The translations under genes and the position numbers were made by a program. Shown here in pieces: positions 36,247 through 45,369 of a stretch of 64,000 nucleotides of DNA (within the stretch, counting starts at the first letter, position 1; the number at the start of each line of letters is the position of its first letter). This stretch comes from Haploplasma modicum ATCC 29102 (lineage in GTDB: Bacteria > Bacillota_I > Bacilli_A > Acholeplasmatales > Acholeplasmataceae), in NCBI RefSeq assembly GCF_000687835.1, contig NZ_JHYB01000002.1, positions 248,001 through 312,000 of the forward strand, given 5' to 3'. A model generated the notes under the pieces. It was not told the DNA's origin. It worked only from the letters and a program-made list of their open reading frames with translations, and ran no database searches.

Positions 36247-36782
36247 TTTTTATGCTCCTTTTTATATGGATTATCAAGTTCATACATTAAAACTTCTTTA
36301 ATGGAATCTACTGAAAATATTCTTGTATCATCCAAATGTGTAAACTTAAAATTGTTTTTTAATATAATTTTTTTACTTCTTTCATTATCTATCGTATGGC
36401 CACAAACGATTTTATTAATTTTTAATTTCTTAAAAGCAAACTCAATCATTGCACTTACTGATTCACTGGCATAGCCCATATTCCAGTAATTTCTTCCTAT
36501 AGTATAACCAAGTTCAACAATTCCTAAAATTGCATCTTCAAAATCTCTAGTATAAAGACTAATTGTGCCAATCATCTTTTTTTCAGCTTTAAGTTCGATT
36601 GCCCAAACATCTTCACTTCTAATAAAGTTATTTAAGATTTCTTTTGAATATTCAATTGTTTGGTGGGGTAACCATCCGGCACTAGGACCAACTTCTGGGT
36701 TTTTTGCATATTCAAATAAATCATTTAAGTCATTTAATGAAGGTTTACGCAAGATTAATCTTTTAGTTGTAATTTTTTTCAT
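36243..36782 (-). CDS. GNAT acetyltransferase (RimJ/RimL type) leading the valS operon
   Basis: 179 aa from ATG 36780-36782, chosen because AGAGG lies five bases upstream; a GTG two codons earlier is less likely. Acetyl-CoA-binding pattern ELGYTIGRNYWNMGYASESVSAMIEFAF and a late NERSKKIILKNNFK are typical of the RimJ/L-like GNAT_3 fold. Targets could be a ribosomal protein, another protein N-terminus, or a small molecule. Unusually it sits between the Val T-box and valS, so it is controlled by valine-tRNA charging. Confidence 0.85.
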   Translation of the reverse strand: MKKITTKRLILRKPSLNDLNDLFEYAKNPEVGPSAGWLPHQTIEYSKEILNNFIRSEDVWAIELKAEKKMIGTISLYTRDFEDAILGIVELGYTIGRNYWNMGYASESVSAMIEFAFKKLKINKIVCGHTIDNERSKKIILKNNFKFTHLDDTRIFSVDSIKEVLMYELDNPYKKEHKK

Positions 36783-36800
36783 AGCCACCTCTTATTAATA

Positions 36801-37021
36801 AAAAAATCCCTAGACAAATTACTGTCTAAGGACGTAATATATACGCGGTACCACCTTAGTTCTAGTTTCCTAGCACTTAATTCCTACTAACGTGAGGTAT
36901 ACGAGATAAGCTACTTAGTTTCACATATCCAGCTCCAAGTCTACATTCAATTATTATTAATAGAATCTCTCACCTACCGATTCCTCTCTAAAATTAATTA
37001 ATAATTTACTCTTCTCTTCAT
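36801..37021 (-). promoter_or_regulatory. T-box riboswitch, valine specifier
   Basis: The conserved T-box core AAGGTGGTACCGCG is at 36844-36857 (minus strand). It is followed by the terminator TCCTTAGACA/TGTCTAGGGA and a T run (36800-36833), and preceded by a long stem I with GGTGAGAG. A GTA triplet followed by a purine (36942-36944) in GAATGTAGAC fits a Val specifier and the downstream valS. Uncharged tRNA-Val would stabilise the antiterminator. Confidence 0.92.
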
Positions 37022-37049
37022 TGCTTTTGTCTATTTTAATCTATTTTAT

Positions 37050-37664
37050 TTATTTTAGCAAGAAAATCATACTGTTTATTTCTATAAGACTTAAATTAAA
37101 TTCATTCTTAGCACAAACAGTATAATAATAATTACCAAATTTATTACTTGTATAGTGTAGATTATCATAATCTTTAGAAATTATTTGATCATTATTTACC
37201 TTAATATTTTTTAAATTATATAAGATACTTAAACCATAATATTTAATAAATGATTCTTTAATTGTATATAGTTTAATTAATTCATTAATATCAGATATTT
37301 TTCGATCAGTAATTTTTTCTTTAATCTTAAATCTTTTTTCATCAATATATTCAATATCGACACCAAGATCACTATTACTTACCCCTATAATTAGGTATTC
37401 CTTACTATGGGATATATTAAATTTAATATCACTATTTAATAAATTTATTTTACCAAATTTTCCAACTAAAAATTCTAATTTAGAAATATTTTCATGTTTA
37501 TTTAAAACTTTATATAAAATATTTTCAATTTCAATCATTTTATAAATATAAGATTCATCTTTATGATTATTAATTTTATCTAGTCTATAATCACTAAAAA
37601 AACTTTCAATTTTAAAGTCTTTTATTGTATTAAACTTATAAATATATAAATATATTTTATTCAT
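37050..37664 (-). CDS. Sfp-type 4'-phosphopantetheinyl transferase
   Basis: 204 aa. The family motifs are present: SHSKEYLIIGVS, LGVDIEYID (metal site) and LYTIKESFIKYYG (the W/F-x-x-KE-x-x-x-K motif). It moves phosphopantetheine from CoA to a carrier-protein serine. The large Sfp-like form is seen here rather than a short AcpS; it may serve the acyl carrier protein of fatty-acid or lipid synthesis. It overlaps the degV stop by eight bases. Confidence 0.85.
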   Translation of the reverse strand: MNKIYLYIYKFNTIKDFKIESFFSDYRLDKINNHKDESYIYKMIEIENILYKVLNKHENISKLEFLVGKFGKINLLNSDIKFNISHSKEYLIIGVSNSDLGVDIEYIDEKRFKIKEKITDRKISDINELIKLYTIKESFIKYYGLSILYNLKNIKVNNDQIISKDYDNLHYTSNKFGNYYYTVCAKNEFNLSLIEINSMIFLLK

Positions 37665-38518
37665 TTACAATATATAAAATCCCAATTGTACCACTTCCAC
37701 AATGGCTTGAGATTACACATCCGGCCTCACTAATATATAAGTTTTCTACTAAAACATTATTAGTTTTAAGAAATTCTTGCATATATATACTTTGTTTTTC
37801 TGCAAAACTATGAGTAATCATGACATTTTCTAAATCAACCTTACCCATTTTTACTAAATCAAGAAAATCATTTAGCATTATATCACACGCTTTTATCATT
37901 GTTCCCATTGGTTTTTTATAAACATCTAAAACGCCATCATTAACTTTAATAATTGGTCTAATTCTTAAAAACTTACCGACTAGAGCCTGTGTTCCGCTCG
38001 CTCTTCCACCTTTATGTAGGTAATCTAGAACTTTAATTGCAAATTGACTTCTTACAAGCGGTACAAGTTTTTCTAATCTTTCTTTAATCTCTTTTGCAGA
38101 TAGTCCTTCATCTCTAAACTTAACTGCTTTTAAAACTAATAATGCAATACCTGAAGATAAGTTTTTTGAATCAACTAAAAAAAACATTATCATCACTAAA
38201 TTCACTTTTTGCTACCATAGCTGATTGGAAAGTACCTGAGATAGTACTACCAATCCCTAGATATATGACATCATATCCTTCATTAATCCATTTTTCAAAT
38301 TCTAAAATAAATACACCTGGTGAAATTGCTGATGTTTTTGGTAACTCACCATTTTTTTCTACTAATTCATATAATGTTTTAGTATCAATATCTACGCCAT
38401 CTTTATAAAAATCATCACCAAAGTTCACCCCAAGCGGTAATACTTCAATATCTAATTCATTAATTAGTTCTTTACTTAAATCTGCCGTGGAATCTGTAAT
38501 TATTTTAACTTTTCTCAT
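37657..38518 (-). pseudogene. DegV family fatty-acid-binding protein, frameshifted at a T8 run
   Basis: Two overlapping frames spell one DegV protein. The 5' part (38518-38171) gives IITDSTADLSKELINELDIEVLPLG-type sequence through GSTISGTFQSAMVAKSEFSDDNVF, then stops. The 3' part continues with VDSKNLSSGIALLVLKAVKF through CGSGTIGILYIVN. The break is a run of eight T (minus strand, about 38177-38184); seven T would give NVFLVDSKN in one frame of about 286 aa, normal for DegV/FakB proteins that bind fatty acids for phosphorylation. This may be a sequencing error, a real null mutation, phase variation or slippage on the homopolymer. Confidence 0.85.
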
Positions 38519-39089
38519 ATAAATCTACCTCACTTAAAATTTTTGTTCTAATGTTATCAATATTTTCTTTTGTTTCATTACTTACTGAATAAAAGTTTGT
38601 AGGGTTTTTTAAGATACTTAAAATTTCTTTTTCTCGCTTATACTGACTAGTTCTCCCAATTTTATCTTTTTTAGTTGCGACAACGATAATATTTAGGTTT
38701 AATGATTTTAAAAACTCATAAGTATCTAAATCATCTTTGGTAGGTCCTACTTTAAAGTCAATTAAAAGTAAGACTGATAATATATTAGGATGATTTAGTA
38801 AAATATTTTCAATCATAATAATAAATTTATCTTTATCTGTTTTTGATCTTCTAGCATAACCGTATCCGGGAGCATCAACCAAATAGAATTTATTATTTAT
38901 CAGGTAGTGATTCATAACAATTGTTTTACCGGGTGTACCACTAGTTCTAGCTAGAGCCTTTCTATTAGTTAATGAATTGATAAATGAACTTTTACCAACA
39001 TTACTTCTTCCTAATAAAATAAATATCGGTTCATCACTGGGAATTTGATCAATATTTGTAATTCCTTTTATATAAACTGCTTCTTTCAT
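38505..39089 (-). CDS. engB: EngB/YsxC ribosome-assembly GTPase
   Basis: 194 aa. G1 GRSNVGKSSFIN, G2 RTSGTPGKT, G3 VDAPGYGYA and G4 TKKDKIG are all present. It is an essential 50S assembly GTPase, classically next to lon in Firmicutes, as here. It overlaps the degV start by 14 bases, so engB-degV-PPTase form an operon. A terminator separates it from lon. Confidence 0.95.
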   Translation of the reverse strand: MKEAVYIKGITNIDQIPSDEPIFILLGRSNVGKSSFINSLTNRKALARTSGTPGKTIVMNHYLINNKFYLVDAPGYGYARRSKTDKDKFIIMIENILLNHPNILSVLLLIDFKVGPTKDDLDTYEFLKSLNLNIIVVATKKDKIGRTSQYKREKEILSILKNPTNFYSVSNETKENIDNIRTKILSEVDLYEKS

Positions 39090-39105
39090 AAAATCACTCT
39101 TTCTG

Positions 39106-39139
39106 CTTAAAAAAATAAGAAGTATTTCTACTTCTTATT
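39106..39139 (-). terminator. Terminator of lon
   Basis: AATAAGAAGTA-TTTC-TACTTCTTATT hairpin followed by a T run on the minus strand. Confidence 0.85.
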
Positions 39140-39144
39140 ATAAC

Positions 39145-41454
39145 TTATTTAATTGCATTTGCAAACACATCTAGGATATTATCAACAGAAATTATTGTTA
39201 GTTTTTCTTTTACTTCAGTTGGTATATCATCAATGTCTCTTTCATTTTCTTTTGGAATTAAAATTGTATTTAATCCGCTTCTATGAGCAGCTATTGATTT
39301 TTCTTTTAATCCACCAATTGGTAAGACTAGGCCGGTTAATGTAATTTCCCCTGTCATACCAACATTATTTTTAACTAATTTATTAGATAATGCTGAGTAA
39401 ATTGCTGTTGCCATTGTTACTCCAGCACTTGGACCATCTTTTGGAACAGCACCTTCTGGCACGTGAATATGCACGTCATTATCTTTAAATATGTCTGGCT
39501 CAATTCCAAATTTAAGAGCGTTAGCTTTAACAAATGAAAGTGCAGTTTGAGCTGATTCTTTCATAACATCACCAAGTTTACCAGTTAATACAAGTTTACC
39601 TGTTCCTTTATAGTAGGTAACTTCAACTGGTAGGGTGTCACCACCATACTGAGTGTATGCTAGTCCTGTTACAACGCCAACACGGTCTTTTCTATCACTA
39701 ATATTATGAGTGAATTTAGCTTTACCGACATATTCTTCAACATTTTGTCTTGTTATATGTACAGAATCTAATTTATTAATTAAAATATTCTTAATTGATT
39801 TTCTAATAAGTGCGCCAACATATCTATTTAATTCTCTAACCCCAGCTTCTCTTGTATAATGTTGAATAATATAATATATTACTTCATCATCAACAATAAA
39901 CTGATTTTCTTTAAGTCCATGAGCTTCCAATTGTTTTGGTAATAAGTGACGTCTAGCAATTTCAAATTTTTCATGTTCAGTATAACTTGATAATTCAACA
40001 ATTTCCATTCTGTCTCTAAGTGGTGCTGGAATATTTTCAAGATAGTTTGCTGTTGTTATAAATAATACTTGTGATAGGTCATATTGTTCTTCTAAGTAAT
40101 GATCACTAAATTTAGAATTTTGTTCTGGATCTAAAACTTCAAGCATTGCTGATGCAGGATCCCCCTTATAATCAGATGCCATTTTATCAATTTCATCTAA
40201 TAAGAAAACTGGATTCATAGTTCCTGCTTGCTTCATACCATTTAATATACGGCCAGGAAGTGCACCAATGTATGTTCTTCTATGTCCTCTTATTTCTGAT
40301 TCATCTCTAATACCACCAAGTGATTGTTTAACAAACTTGCGGTTTAGTGCTTCAGCAATTGAAATTGCAAGTGAGGTTTTACCAACACCTGGAGGTCCAA
40401 CTAAACATAAGATAGTTTGAGGATTTTTATTTGTCATAATTTTAACAGCTAAATATTCAACAATTCTATCTTTAACTTTTTCTAAACCATAGTGATTTTT
40501 ATCAAGTGATTCTTGTACTTTAGATAAGTCATTTAAGTCTTCACTTACCTTATACCATGGTAGGGCAACTAAGAAGTCTAAATATGTCTTAATAATTGAA
40601 GATTCTGCCATTTGAGCAGGAGTTGATTGAAGTCTAGCAAGTTCTTGCAATGCTTTTTCCTCAACTAACAAAGGCATTTTAGCGCTAATTATTTTTTCTC
40701 TTAACTCTTCAATTTCTTCTTCTTTACGTGCTTTATCACCTAATTCATTTTGAATTGCACGCATTTTTTCTCTTAAATAATATTCTTTTTGATTTTCATC
40801 TATCGATTTTTTAACTTCATCATTTAATTTCTTTTCTAAATCAATGATCATCTTTAAATGACTAATGTCACTAAGTAACATTTTAAGTCTATTATTTACA
40901 GAAGCTTCTTCTAAGTATTTATATTTTTCAACTTCATTAATTTTAAGTGCATTTACAACAATATCAACTAAAATATCAGTTGTAACACCTTGTGATATTT
41001 TATCTAAAATATTATTATTTGCTTCTAAAAGTACATTTGCGTTTTTAGTAACTTCCTCTATTACCATCTTGACAAGTGTTAATTCTTCATCAGTTTCACC
41101 AATTATATTTGGGCTATCAACATAATCAACAATAAAATATTTACTTTCTTGAGCATAATTTGTTATTTTAACGCGTTCAATTACATTAAATTTTAATTTG
41201 AAATTTCCATTAGGTAATTTAAATTTCATTCCAACTTTAACTAATGCACCATACTCTTCCATATCATCTTTTGTAGGTTCCTCAATTAAAGGATTTTTTT
41301 GGATTAAGATAATCATATGTTGTGCAAACTCTTTTTCGGCAACTTCAATTGCTTTTAAAGAAATTTTACGCCCAACTTCAATTCTAAAATCATTATTAGG
41401 AATAGGTACAACGCCACGAACAGCAACAGCTGGTAAACTCTTAATTGTATCCAT
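39145..41454 (-). CDS. lon: ATP-dependent protease Lon
   Basis: 769 aa from ATG 41452-41454; an in-frame ATG six codons earlier exists but AAGGAAG sits right before the chosen start. N-terminal Lon substrate domain (about 1-190), coiled coil (NEVKKSIDEN region), AAA+ domain with GPPGVGKTSLA and LLDEIDKM, and a protease domain with the Ser-Lys dyad in KDGPSAGVTMATA and GLKEKSIAAHR. It degrades misfolded and regulatory proteins. The promoter overlaps a CIRCE-like element, which implies HrcA-controlled heat-shock expression as known for lon in mycoplasmas. Confidence 0.97.
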   Translation of the reverse strand: MDTIKSLPAVAVRGVVPIPNNDFRIEVGRKISLKAIEVAEKEFAQHMIILIQKNPLIEEPTKDDMEEYGALVKVGMKFKLPNGNFKLKFNVIERVKITNYAQESKYFIVDYVDSPNIIGETDEELTLVKMVIEEVTKNANVLLEANNNILDKISQGVTTDILVDIVVNALKINEVEKYKYLEEASVNNRLKMLLSDISHLKMIIDLEKKLNDEVKKSIDENQKEYYLREKMRAIQNELGDKARKEEEIEELREKIISAKMPLLVEEKALQELARLQSTPAQMAESSIIKTYLDFLVALPWYKVSEDLNDLSKVQESLDKNHYGLEKVKDRIVEYLAVKIMTNKNPQTILCLVGPPGVGKTSLAISIAEALNRKFVKQSLGGIRDESEIRGHRRTYIGALPGRILNGMKQAGTMNPVFLLDEIDKMASDYKGDPASAMLEVLDPEQNSKFSDHYLEEQYDLSQVLFITTANYLENIPAPLRDRMEIVELSSYTEHEKFEIARRHLLPKQLEAHGLKENQFIVDDEVIYYIIQHYTREAGVRELNRYVGALIRKSIKNILINKLDSVHITRQNVEEYVGKAKFTHNISDRKDRVGVVTGLAYTQYGGDTLPVEVTYYKGTGKLVLTGKLGDVMKESAQTALSFVKANALKFGIEPDIFKDNDVHIHVPEGAVPKDGPSAGVTMATAIYSALSNKLVKNNVGMTGEITLTGLVLPIGGLKEKSIAAHRSGLNTILIPKENERDIDDIPTEVKEKLTIISVDNILDVFANAIK

Positions 41455-41479
41455 ATATTCACTTCCTTTCATAGTATAT

Positions 41480-41508
41480 ATTATACTCTAAGCTTTCTTG
41501 TTTTGCAA
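41480..41508 (-). promoter_or_regulatory. Promoter of lon
   Basis: On the minus strand: TTGCAA (41503-41508), 17 bp, TATAAT (41480-41485). Confidence 0.85.
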
Positions 41509-41528
41509 TCAATATGTTAGAGTGCCAA
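41502..41528 (-). promoter_or_regulatory. CIRCE-like HrcA operator overlapping the lon promoter
   Basis: TTGGCACTC-N9-GATTGCAAA on the minus strand matches CIRCE (TTAGCACTC-N9-GAGTGCTAA) at about 15-16 of 18 arm positions with exact spacing. The right arm covers the -35 box, the expected place for repression. Confidence 0.7.
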
Positions 41529-41546
41529 TTTTTTAACATAATACAA

Positions 41547-41560
41547 GGGGCCATGGCCCC
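41547..41560. repeat. GC-rich 14-bp palindrome GGGGCCATGGCCCC
   Basis: A perfect 14-bp palindrome of 86 percent GC in a strongly AT-rich chromosome, between the tig stop and the lon promoter. It could act as the tig terminator stem, but no proper T run follows on the minus strand (TTGTATTATG). Confidence 0.6.
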
Positions 41561-41568
41561 CAGTAGTT

Positions 41569-42849
41569 TTATTTGTATAAAATATTATCGTAAATAAAGT
41601 CAATTGCTTTTGTAAATTCAATGTCTTGTTTTAGCATTTCATTATTTAAATGTTTTTTAACTTCTGCTAATTCCATTTGATACATTTTTGCAATTTCTTC
41701 ATATTTAGCTTCTATTTCTTCATTTGAAACTTCAAATTTTTCTGCTTTAGCAACAGCTTCAATTAATAATGAGTTTAATACTCTAATTTCACTATCTGTT
41801 CTATATTGTTCTTTAATTTGTTCTACTGTCATTCCACTCATTTGTAAGTATTGGTCTAATGTTAAACCATATTGTTTAATTTGACCTTCAAATCCTTCAA
41901 ATGCTTTTTCAACTTCATAGTCAATCATTTCTTCTGGGATATCTACATTTGTATTTTGAGCAATTGCTTTTAATGCTTGATCTAATAATTGATTTTTATT
42001 ATTTGCTTCTTTATTTTTTTGAATATTTGCTTTAATATTTGCTTTTAATTCTTCAACTGTTTTTTCTTCTTTACCAAGTGATACTACCCATTCATCTGTT
42101 AAATCAACAGTACTTTTTTGTTTAATGTCATGTAATTTAATTTTGAAGATTGCATCTTTACCTGCTAAGTCTTCTGAATGATATTGTTCTGGGAATGTAA
42201 CATTAATTTCTTTTTCTTCACCTTGTTTCATACCAACCATTTGTTCTTCAAATCCCGGAATAAATTGACCTGATCCAATTTCTAATTCAAAGTTTTCAGC
42301 CTTACCACCTTCAAATGGTACATTATCAGCAAATCCTTCGTAATCAAAAACTGCAGTATTTCCATTTTCTAAAACACCTTCTGTTTTTGGTTCTAAAACA
42401 ACATTTTGATTTAATAAGTTAAGTACTTCAGCACTTACTTCCTCATCTGTTACCTCACTTGATAATTTTTCTAATTCAATATTCTTATATTTTCCTAATT
42501 TAACTTCTGGTTTAACAGGAACTTCAAGTGCAACTTCAAATGATTTATCAACACCAACATCTTCAAAGTTTAATACTGGTGTTGGGTTTCCAACAACTTG
42601 GTAGTCTTTATTTTGTAAGATTTCATGATATTTGTGGTGTAATACGTGGTTTAATGCTTCTTCAAATAGTGATTCAACACCAAACTTACTTTCGTATACT
42701 TTTCTTGTTACATGGCCTTTTCTAAAACCTTTAACTTCTACATTTTCTTTAATATGTTCAAATGCATGGTCTAGTCCGTGTGCAAATTCTTCTTTTGAAA
42801 CTTCAAATGTAAATTTTACACGATTATTTGATAATTTTTCTATTTTCAT
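41569..42849 (-). CDS. tig: Trigger factor
   Basis: 426 aa from ATG 42847-42849, decided by AGGAGG just upstream; the frame extends 17 codons further without a ribosome site. N-terminal ribosome-binding domain with the signature VKGFRKGHV (usually GFRxGKxP, so slightly altered), a FKBP-type prolyl isomerase domain (about 150-235, FDYEGFADNVPFEGG, IPGFEEQMVGM) and a helical C-terminal chaperone domain. It binds nascent chains at the ribosome exit. Adjacent to lon, a frequent pairing with protein quality-control genes. Confidence 0.96.
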   Translation of the reverse strand: MKIEKLSNNRVKFTFEVSKEEFAHGLDHAFEHIKENVEVKGFRKGHVTRKVYESKFGVESLFEEALNHVLHHKYHEILQNKDYQVVGNPTPVLNFEDVGVDKSFEVALEVPVKPEVKLGKYKNIELEKLSSEVTDEEVSAEVLNLLNQNVVLEPKTEGVLENGNTAVFDYEGFADNVPFEGGKAENFELEIGSGQFIPGFEEQMVGMKQGEEKEINVTFPEQYHSEDLAGKDAIFKIKLHDIKQKSTVDLTDEWVVSLGKEEKTVEELKANIKANIQKNKEANNKNQLLDQALKAIAQNTNVDIPEEMIDYEVEKAFEGFEGQIKQYGLTLDQYLQMSGMTVEQIKEQYRTDSEIRVLNSLLIEAVAKAEKFEVSNEEIEAKYEEIAKMYQMELAEVKKHLNNEMLKQDIEFTKAIDFIYDNILYK

Positions 42850-42983
42850 AATTAATCCTCCTAATATGTTCATAACGTTAATAATTATAACACAATTCAA
42901 ATGTTAATAGCAATAAAATACAATTAAGTTTGCTAATATTGGTAAATTAAGGTAAAATTATAATACTTATTGGAGGGAAAAAT

Positions 42984-44117
42984 ATGATTTTAATTAAAGA
43001 GGTTAAAACTAAAAAAGAAGCAAAAATATTTACAGAATTTCCTAATAAAATGTACAAAAAGATTGAAGCATTTGTACCTGCATTATCATTAGATGAAATT
43101 AATGTATTTAATCCTAAAAAAAATCCAACACATAAATATGTTACTGCTATTAGATTTTTAGCATACAAGGATAACAAAGTGGTTGGACGTATTGCGGGGT
43201 TAGTTAACCATAAAATAAATTACCAAACTAATGTTAAACAAGTTAGATTTACAAGACTTGATATGATTGATGACTTAGAAGTGACAAAAGCATTAATTAA
43301 TGCTGTTGAGACTTGGGGACGTGATGTTTATGGAATGAAAGAAATAATTGGACCAATTGGTTTTACTGATATGGATCGTCAAGGCTTATTAATTGAAGGA
43401 TTTGAACATTTAAATATGTTTATTACTATTTATAACTTTCCATACTACAAAGACCATTTAGAAAGTCTCGGGTTTGCAAAAGATGTTGATTGGTTAGAAA
43501 AAAGAATAAACTGGCCAACTGAAGTGCCTGAAAAATTAGCAAAAACAACAGAAATGATCAAAAAAAGATATGGTTACCGTTTATACAAACCAACAAAGAT
43601 GAAAGACTTAGATTTATTCATTGATGATATTTTTAAAGTATATAATGATGCATTTATCGATTTATATGGATTTTTACCACTTCCTGATGATGTAATAGAT
43701 TTTTACGTAAAACAAGTAAAATCGATTATTCAATTAGACTGGATTTGGGTTGTTTATGATAAAGAAGACAAAGTTGCTGGTTTTGGTTTGGTGATGCCTT
43801 CATTAGCTTTAGCAAATAAGAAAAGCAATGGTAAATTATTACCATTTGGAATTTTCAGAATTTTAAAAGCTTTAAAAACTACTGATACTATTGATTTTTA
43901 CTTTATAGCAGTTGATCCAAAGCATCAAGGTCGCGGTGTTCATGCATTAATTTTTGAAGACGGAATAAAAACTGGCTTAAAACATAATATCAAATATGCT
44001 GAAACAGGTCCAGAACTTGAAGCAAACTTAAATATTCAAGCAGTTTGGAATGGATTTTCATATCTAGAACATAAAAGACGTAGATGTTTTATAAAAGAGA
44101 TTAAAGAAACGGAGTAA
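42984..44117 (+). CDS. GNAT-type N-acetyltransferase of the YghO-like group
   Basis: 377 aa. Two-lobed GNAT protein: the N-terminal lobe has FLAYKDNKVVGRIAGLVNH and the family hallmark IIGPIGFTDMDRQGLLIEGFEH. The C-terminal lobe has the acetyl-CoA motif IAVDPKHQGRGVHALIFEDG. Similar proteins occur next to lipid-synthesis genes in other bacteria, but the substrate is not known. ATG 42984 has TGGAGGG before it and a likely promoter with TATAAT just upstream, divergent from tig. Monocistronic. Confidence 0.75.
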   Translation: MILIKEVKTKKEAKIFTEFPNKMYKKIEAFVPALSLDEINVFNPKKNPTHKYVTAIRFLAYKDNKVVGRIAGLVNHKINYQTNVKQVRFTRLDMIDDLEVTKALINAVETWGRDVYGMKEIIGPIGFTDMDRQGLLIEGFEHLNMFITIYNFPYYKDHLESLGFAKDVDWLEKRINWPTEVPEKLAKTTEMIKKRYGYRLYKPTKMKDLDLFIDDIFKVYNDAFIDLYGFLPLPDDVIDFYVKQVKSIIQLDWIWVVYDKEDKVAGFGLVMPSLALANKKSNGKLLPFGIFRILKALKTTDTIDFYFIAVDPKHQGRGVHALIFEDGIKTGLKHNIKYAETGPELEANLNIQAVWNGFSYLEHKRRRCFIKEIKETE

Positions 44118-44127
44118 TCCGTTTTTT
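44108..44127 (+). terminator. Terminator of the acetyltransferase gene
   Basis: AACGGA-GTAA-TCCGTT hairpin over the stop codon, then a T run. Confidence 0.82.
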
Positions 44128-44147
44128 ATTTTATCAATAAAAAAAGA

Positions 44148-45071
44148 TTATTCAGTTGAATAATCAATTTCATTATTTTCTTTATAATATATTTTACTTG
44201 AAACCTTATTAAACGCTTGATATAAAAGTGGTCCATATAAAAACACAGGTAACGTAACCCAAAATACTGGTATATAATTTGGTTCCTTCATAAATTTAGG
44301 TACTAAAATGTCAATAAACATACCCATTTCTTTAAAATTATCAGGAATCCCAAAAACAAATGAGAAGTTACGGTAATTTCTATCATAAAATAGTTCACCT
44401 TTAGCTCCGATATTACCCTTTGAAATTAAAATATTTTCAATATCATCTAACCAACCTAATTTCCAGATTATTAGTTCATTTAAATAAAGAACTGACAATA
44501 AAATCATTAGTGATACTGGAAAAAACATCATACGTTTTGAATCAAACACATGTAATTTATAATACATTAATGAAAATGATATTATAAATGGAATATAGTG
44601 AACAAAATAAAATCTCACTGTGTCAAAGGTAAATAAACCTTTTTTATAGTTATTTTGATCGATAGGTAGGCTATCAAACGTATTAAATATTACTTCTGCA
44701 GGATAAATAATTGCTAAAAAACCACCTAAGAAACCAATTATTACAATATAATCTAACAATTTTTTATTTTTAGAAATTAAAATTGGCAAATAAAAAATAG
44801 TTGTTGCAGCTGATATATTTTCAATTGTTATTTTTCTTAAAATTGATGGAAAACTAAAAATATCAGGATTAGTTGTACCTTCAATTAAAATATTGCCATT
44901 ATAAGGATAAAACAAGGGTTTACTTATATGAAGTATTATTCCAACAAGAGCAACTATTTTTAAAAAATATAATCTTTTTTCATCATCTTGTTTATTTAAG
45001 TATTTAAGAATTAGTATTGTTAGTACTATAAATAAAGGTATGTATAATAAATAATATTTTAAAAATTCCAC
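44148..45071 (-). CDS. YwaF/TMEM164-like integral membrane protein
   Basis: 307 aa with about seven to eight hydrophobic helices. The middle segment ISAATTIFYLPILISKNKK, IGFLGGFLAIIYP and FDTVRFYFVHYIPF follows the pattern of the YwaF (TIGR02206)/TMEM164 family: helix with small polar residues, G-G-x-x-A-x-x-x-P, then aromatic-H. An extra polar loop (about 225-265) precedes the last helix. Function unknown; the family identity is by eye. Preceded by AGGAAAGGAAG. Confidence 0.5.
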   Translation of the reverse strand: MEFLKYYLLYIPLFIVLTILILKYLNKQDDEKRLYFLKIVALVGIILHISKPLFYPYNGNILIEGTTNPDIFSFPSILRKITIENISAATTIFYLPILISKNKKLLDYIVIIGFLGGFLAIIYPAEVIFNTFDSLPIDQNNYKKGLFTFDTVRFYFVHYIPFIISFSLMYYKLHVFDSKRMMFFPVSLMILLSVLYLNELIIWKLGWLDDIENILISKGNIGAKGELFYDRNYRNFSFVFGIPDNFKEMGMFIDILVPKFMKEPNYIPVFWVTLPVFLYGPLLYQAFNKVSSKIYYKENNEIDYSTE

Positions 45072-45092
45072 ATTCTTCTTCCTTTCCTATAT

Positions 45093-45153
45093 AAAAATAA
45101 AGTTTCTATAAAGCAAATTAAAAAATTTACTTAATAGAAACAACTTTATTTTT
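45093..45153 (-). terminator. Terminator of rpmG
   Basis: Long imperfect stem, arms 45093-45109 and 45134-45153 (AAATAAAGTT-x-TTTCTAT pairing with ATAGAAA-CTTTATTTTT on the minus strand), followed by T-rich sequence. Confidence 0.7.
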
Positions 45154-45301
45154 ATCGTTTTTCACGGTGTAATGTATGTTTTCTTTCTTTTGGACAATAT
45201 TTTTTAATTTCAAAACGTCCTGTAATTGTTTTTTTGTTTTTATCTGTGTAGTAATTTTCTTCTCCACATTCTGTACAAATTAGTCTAACTAAATCACGCA
45301 T
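45152..45301 (-). CDS. rpmG: 50S ribosomal protein L33
   Basis: 49 aa, not a long frame but unmistakable: MRDLVRLICTECGEENYYT, GRFEIKKYCPKERKHTLHRE. GGAGGG lies before ATG 45299-45301. The first CxxC is kept, but the second pair is reduced to one Cys (CPKE), so zinc binding is probably lost, as in the zinc-independent L33 forms made under zinc limitation. It stands alone with its own terminator. Confidence 0.93.
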   Translation of the reverse strand: MRDLVRLICTECGEENYYTDKNKKTITGRFEIKKYCPKERKHTLHREKR

Positions 45302-45369
45302 ATTTATTCCCTCCAAACTTCTTTAATATTATATCAAATTAATTTCTGAATTTCAATAAAAAAAACTAA

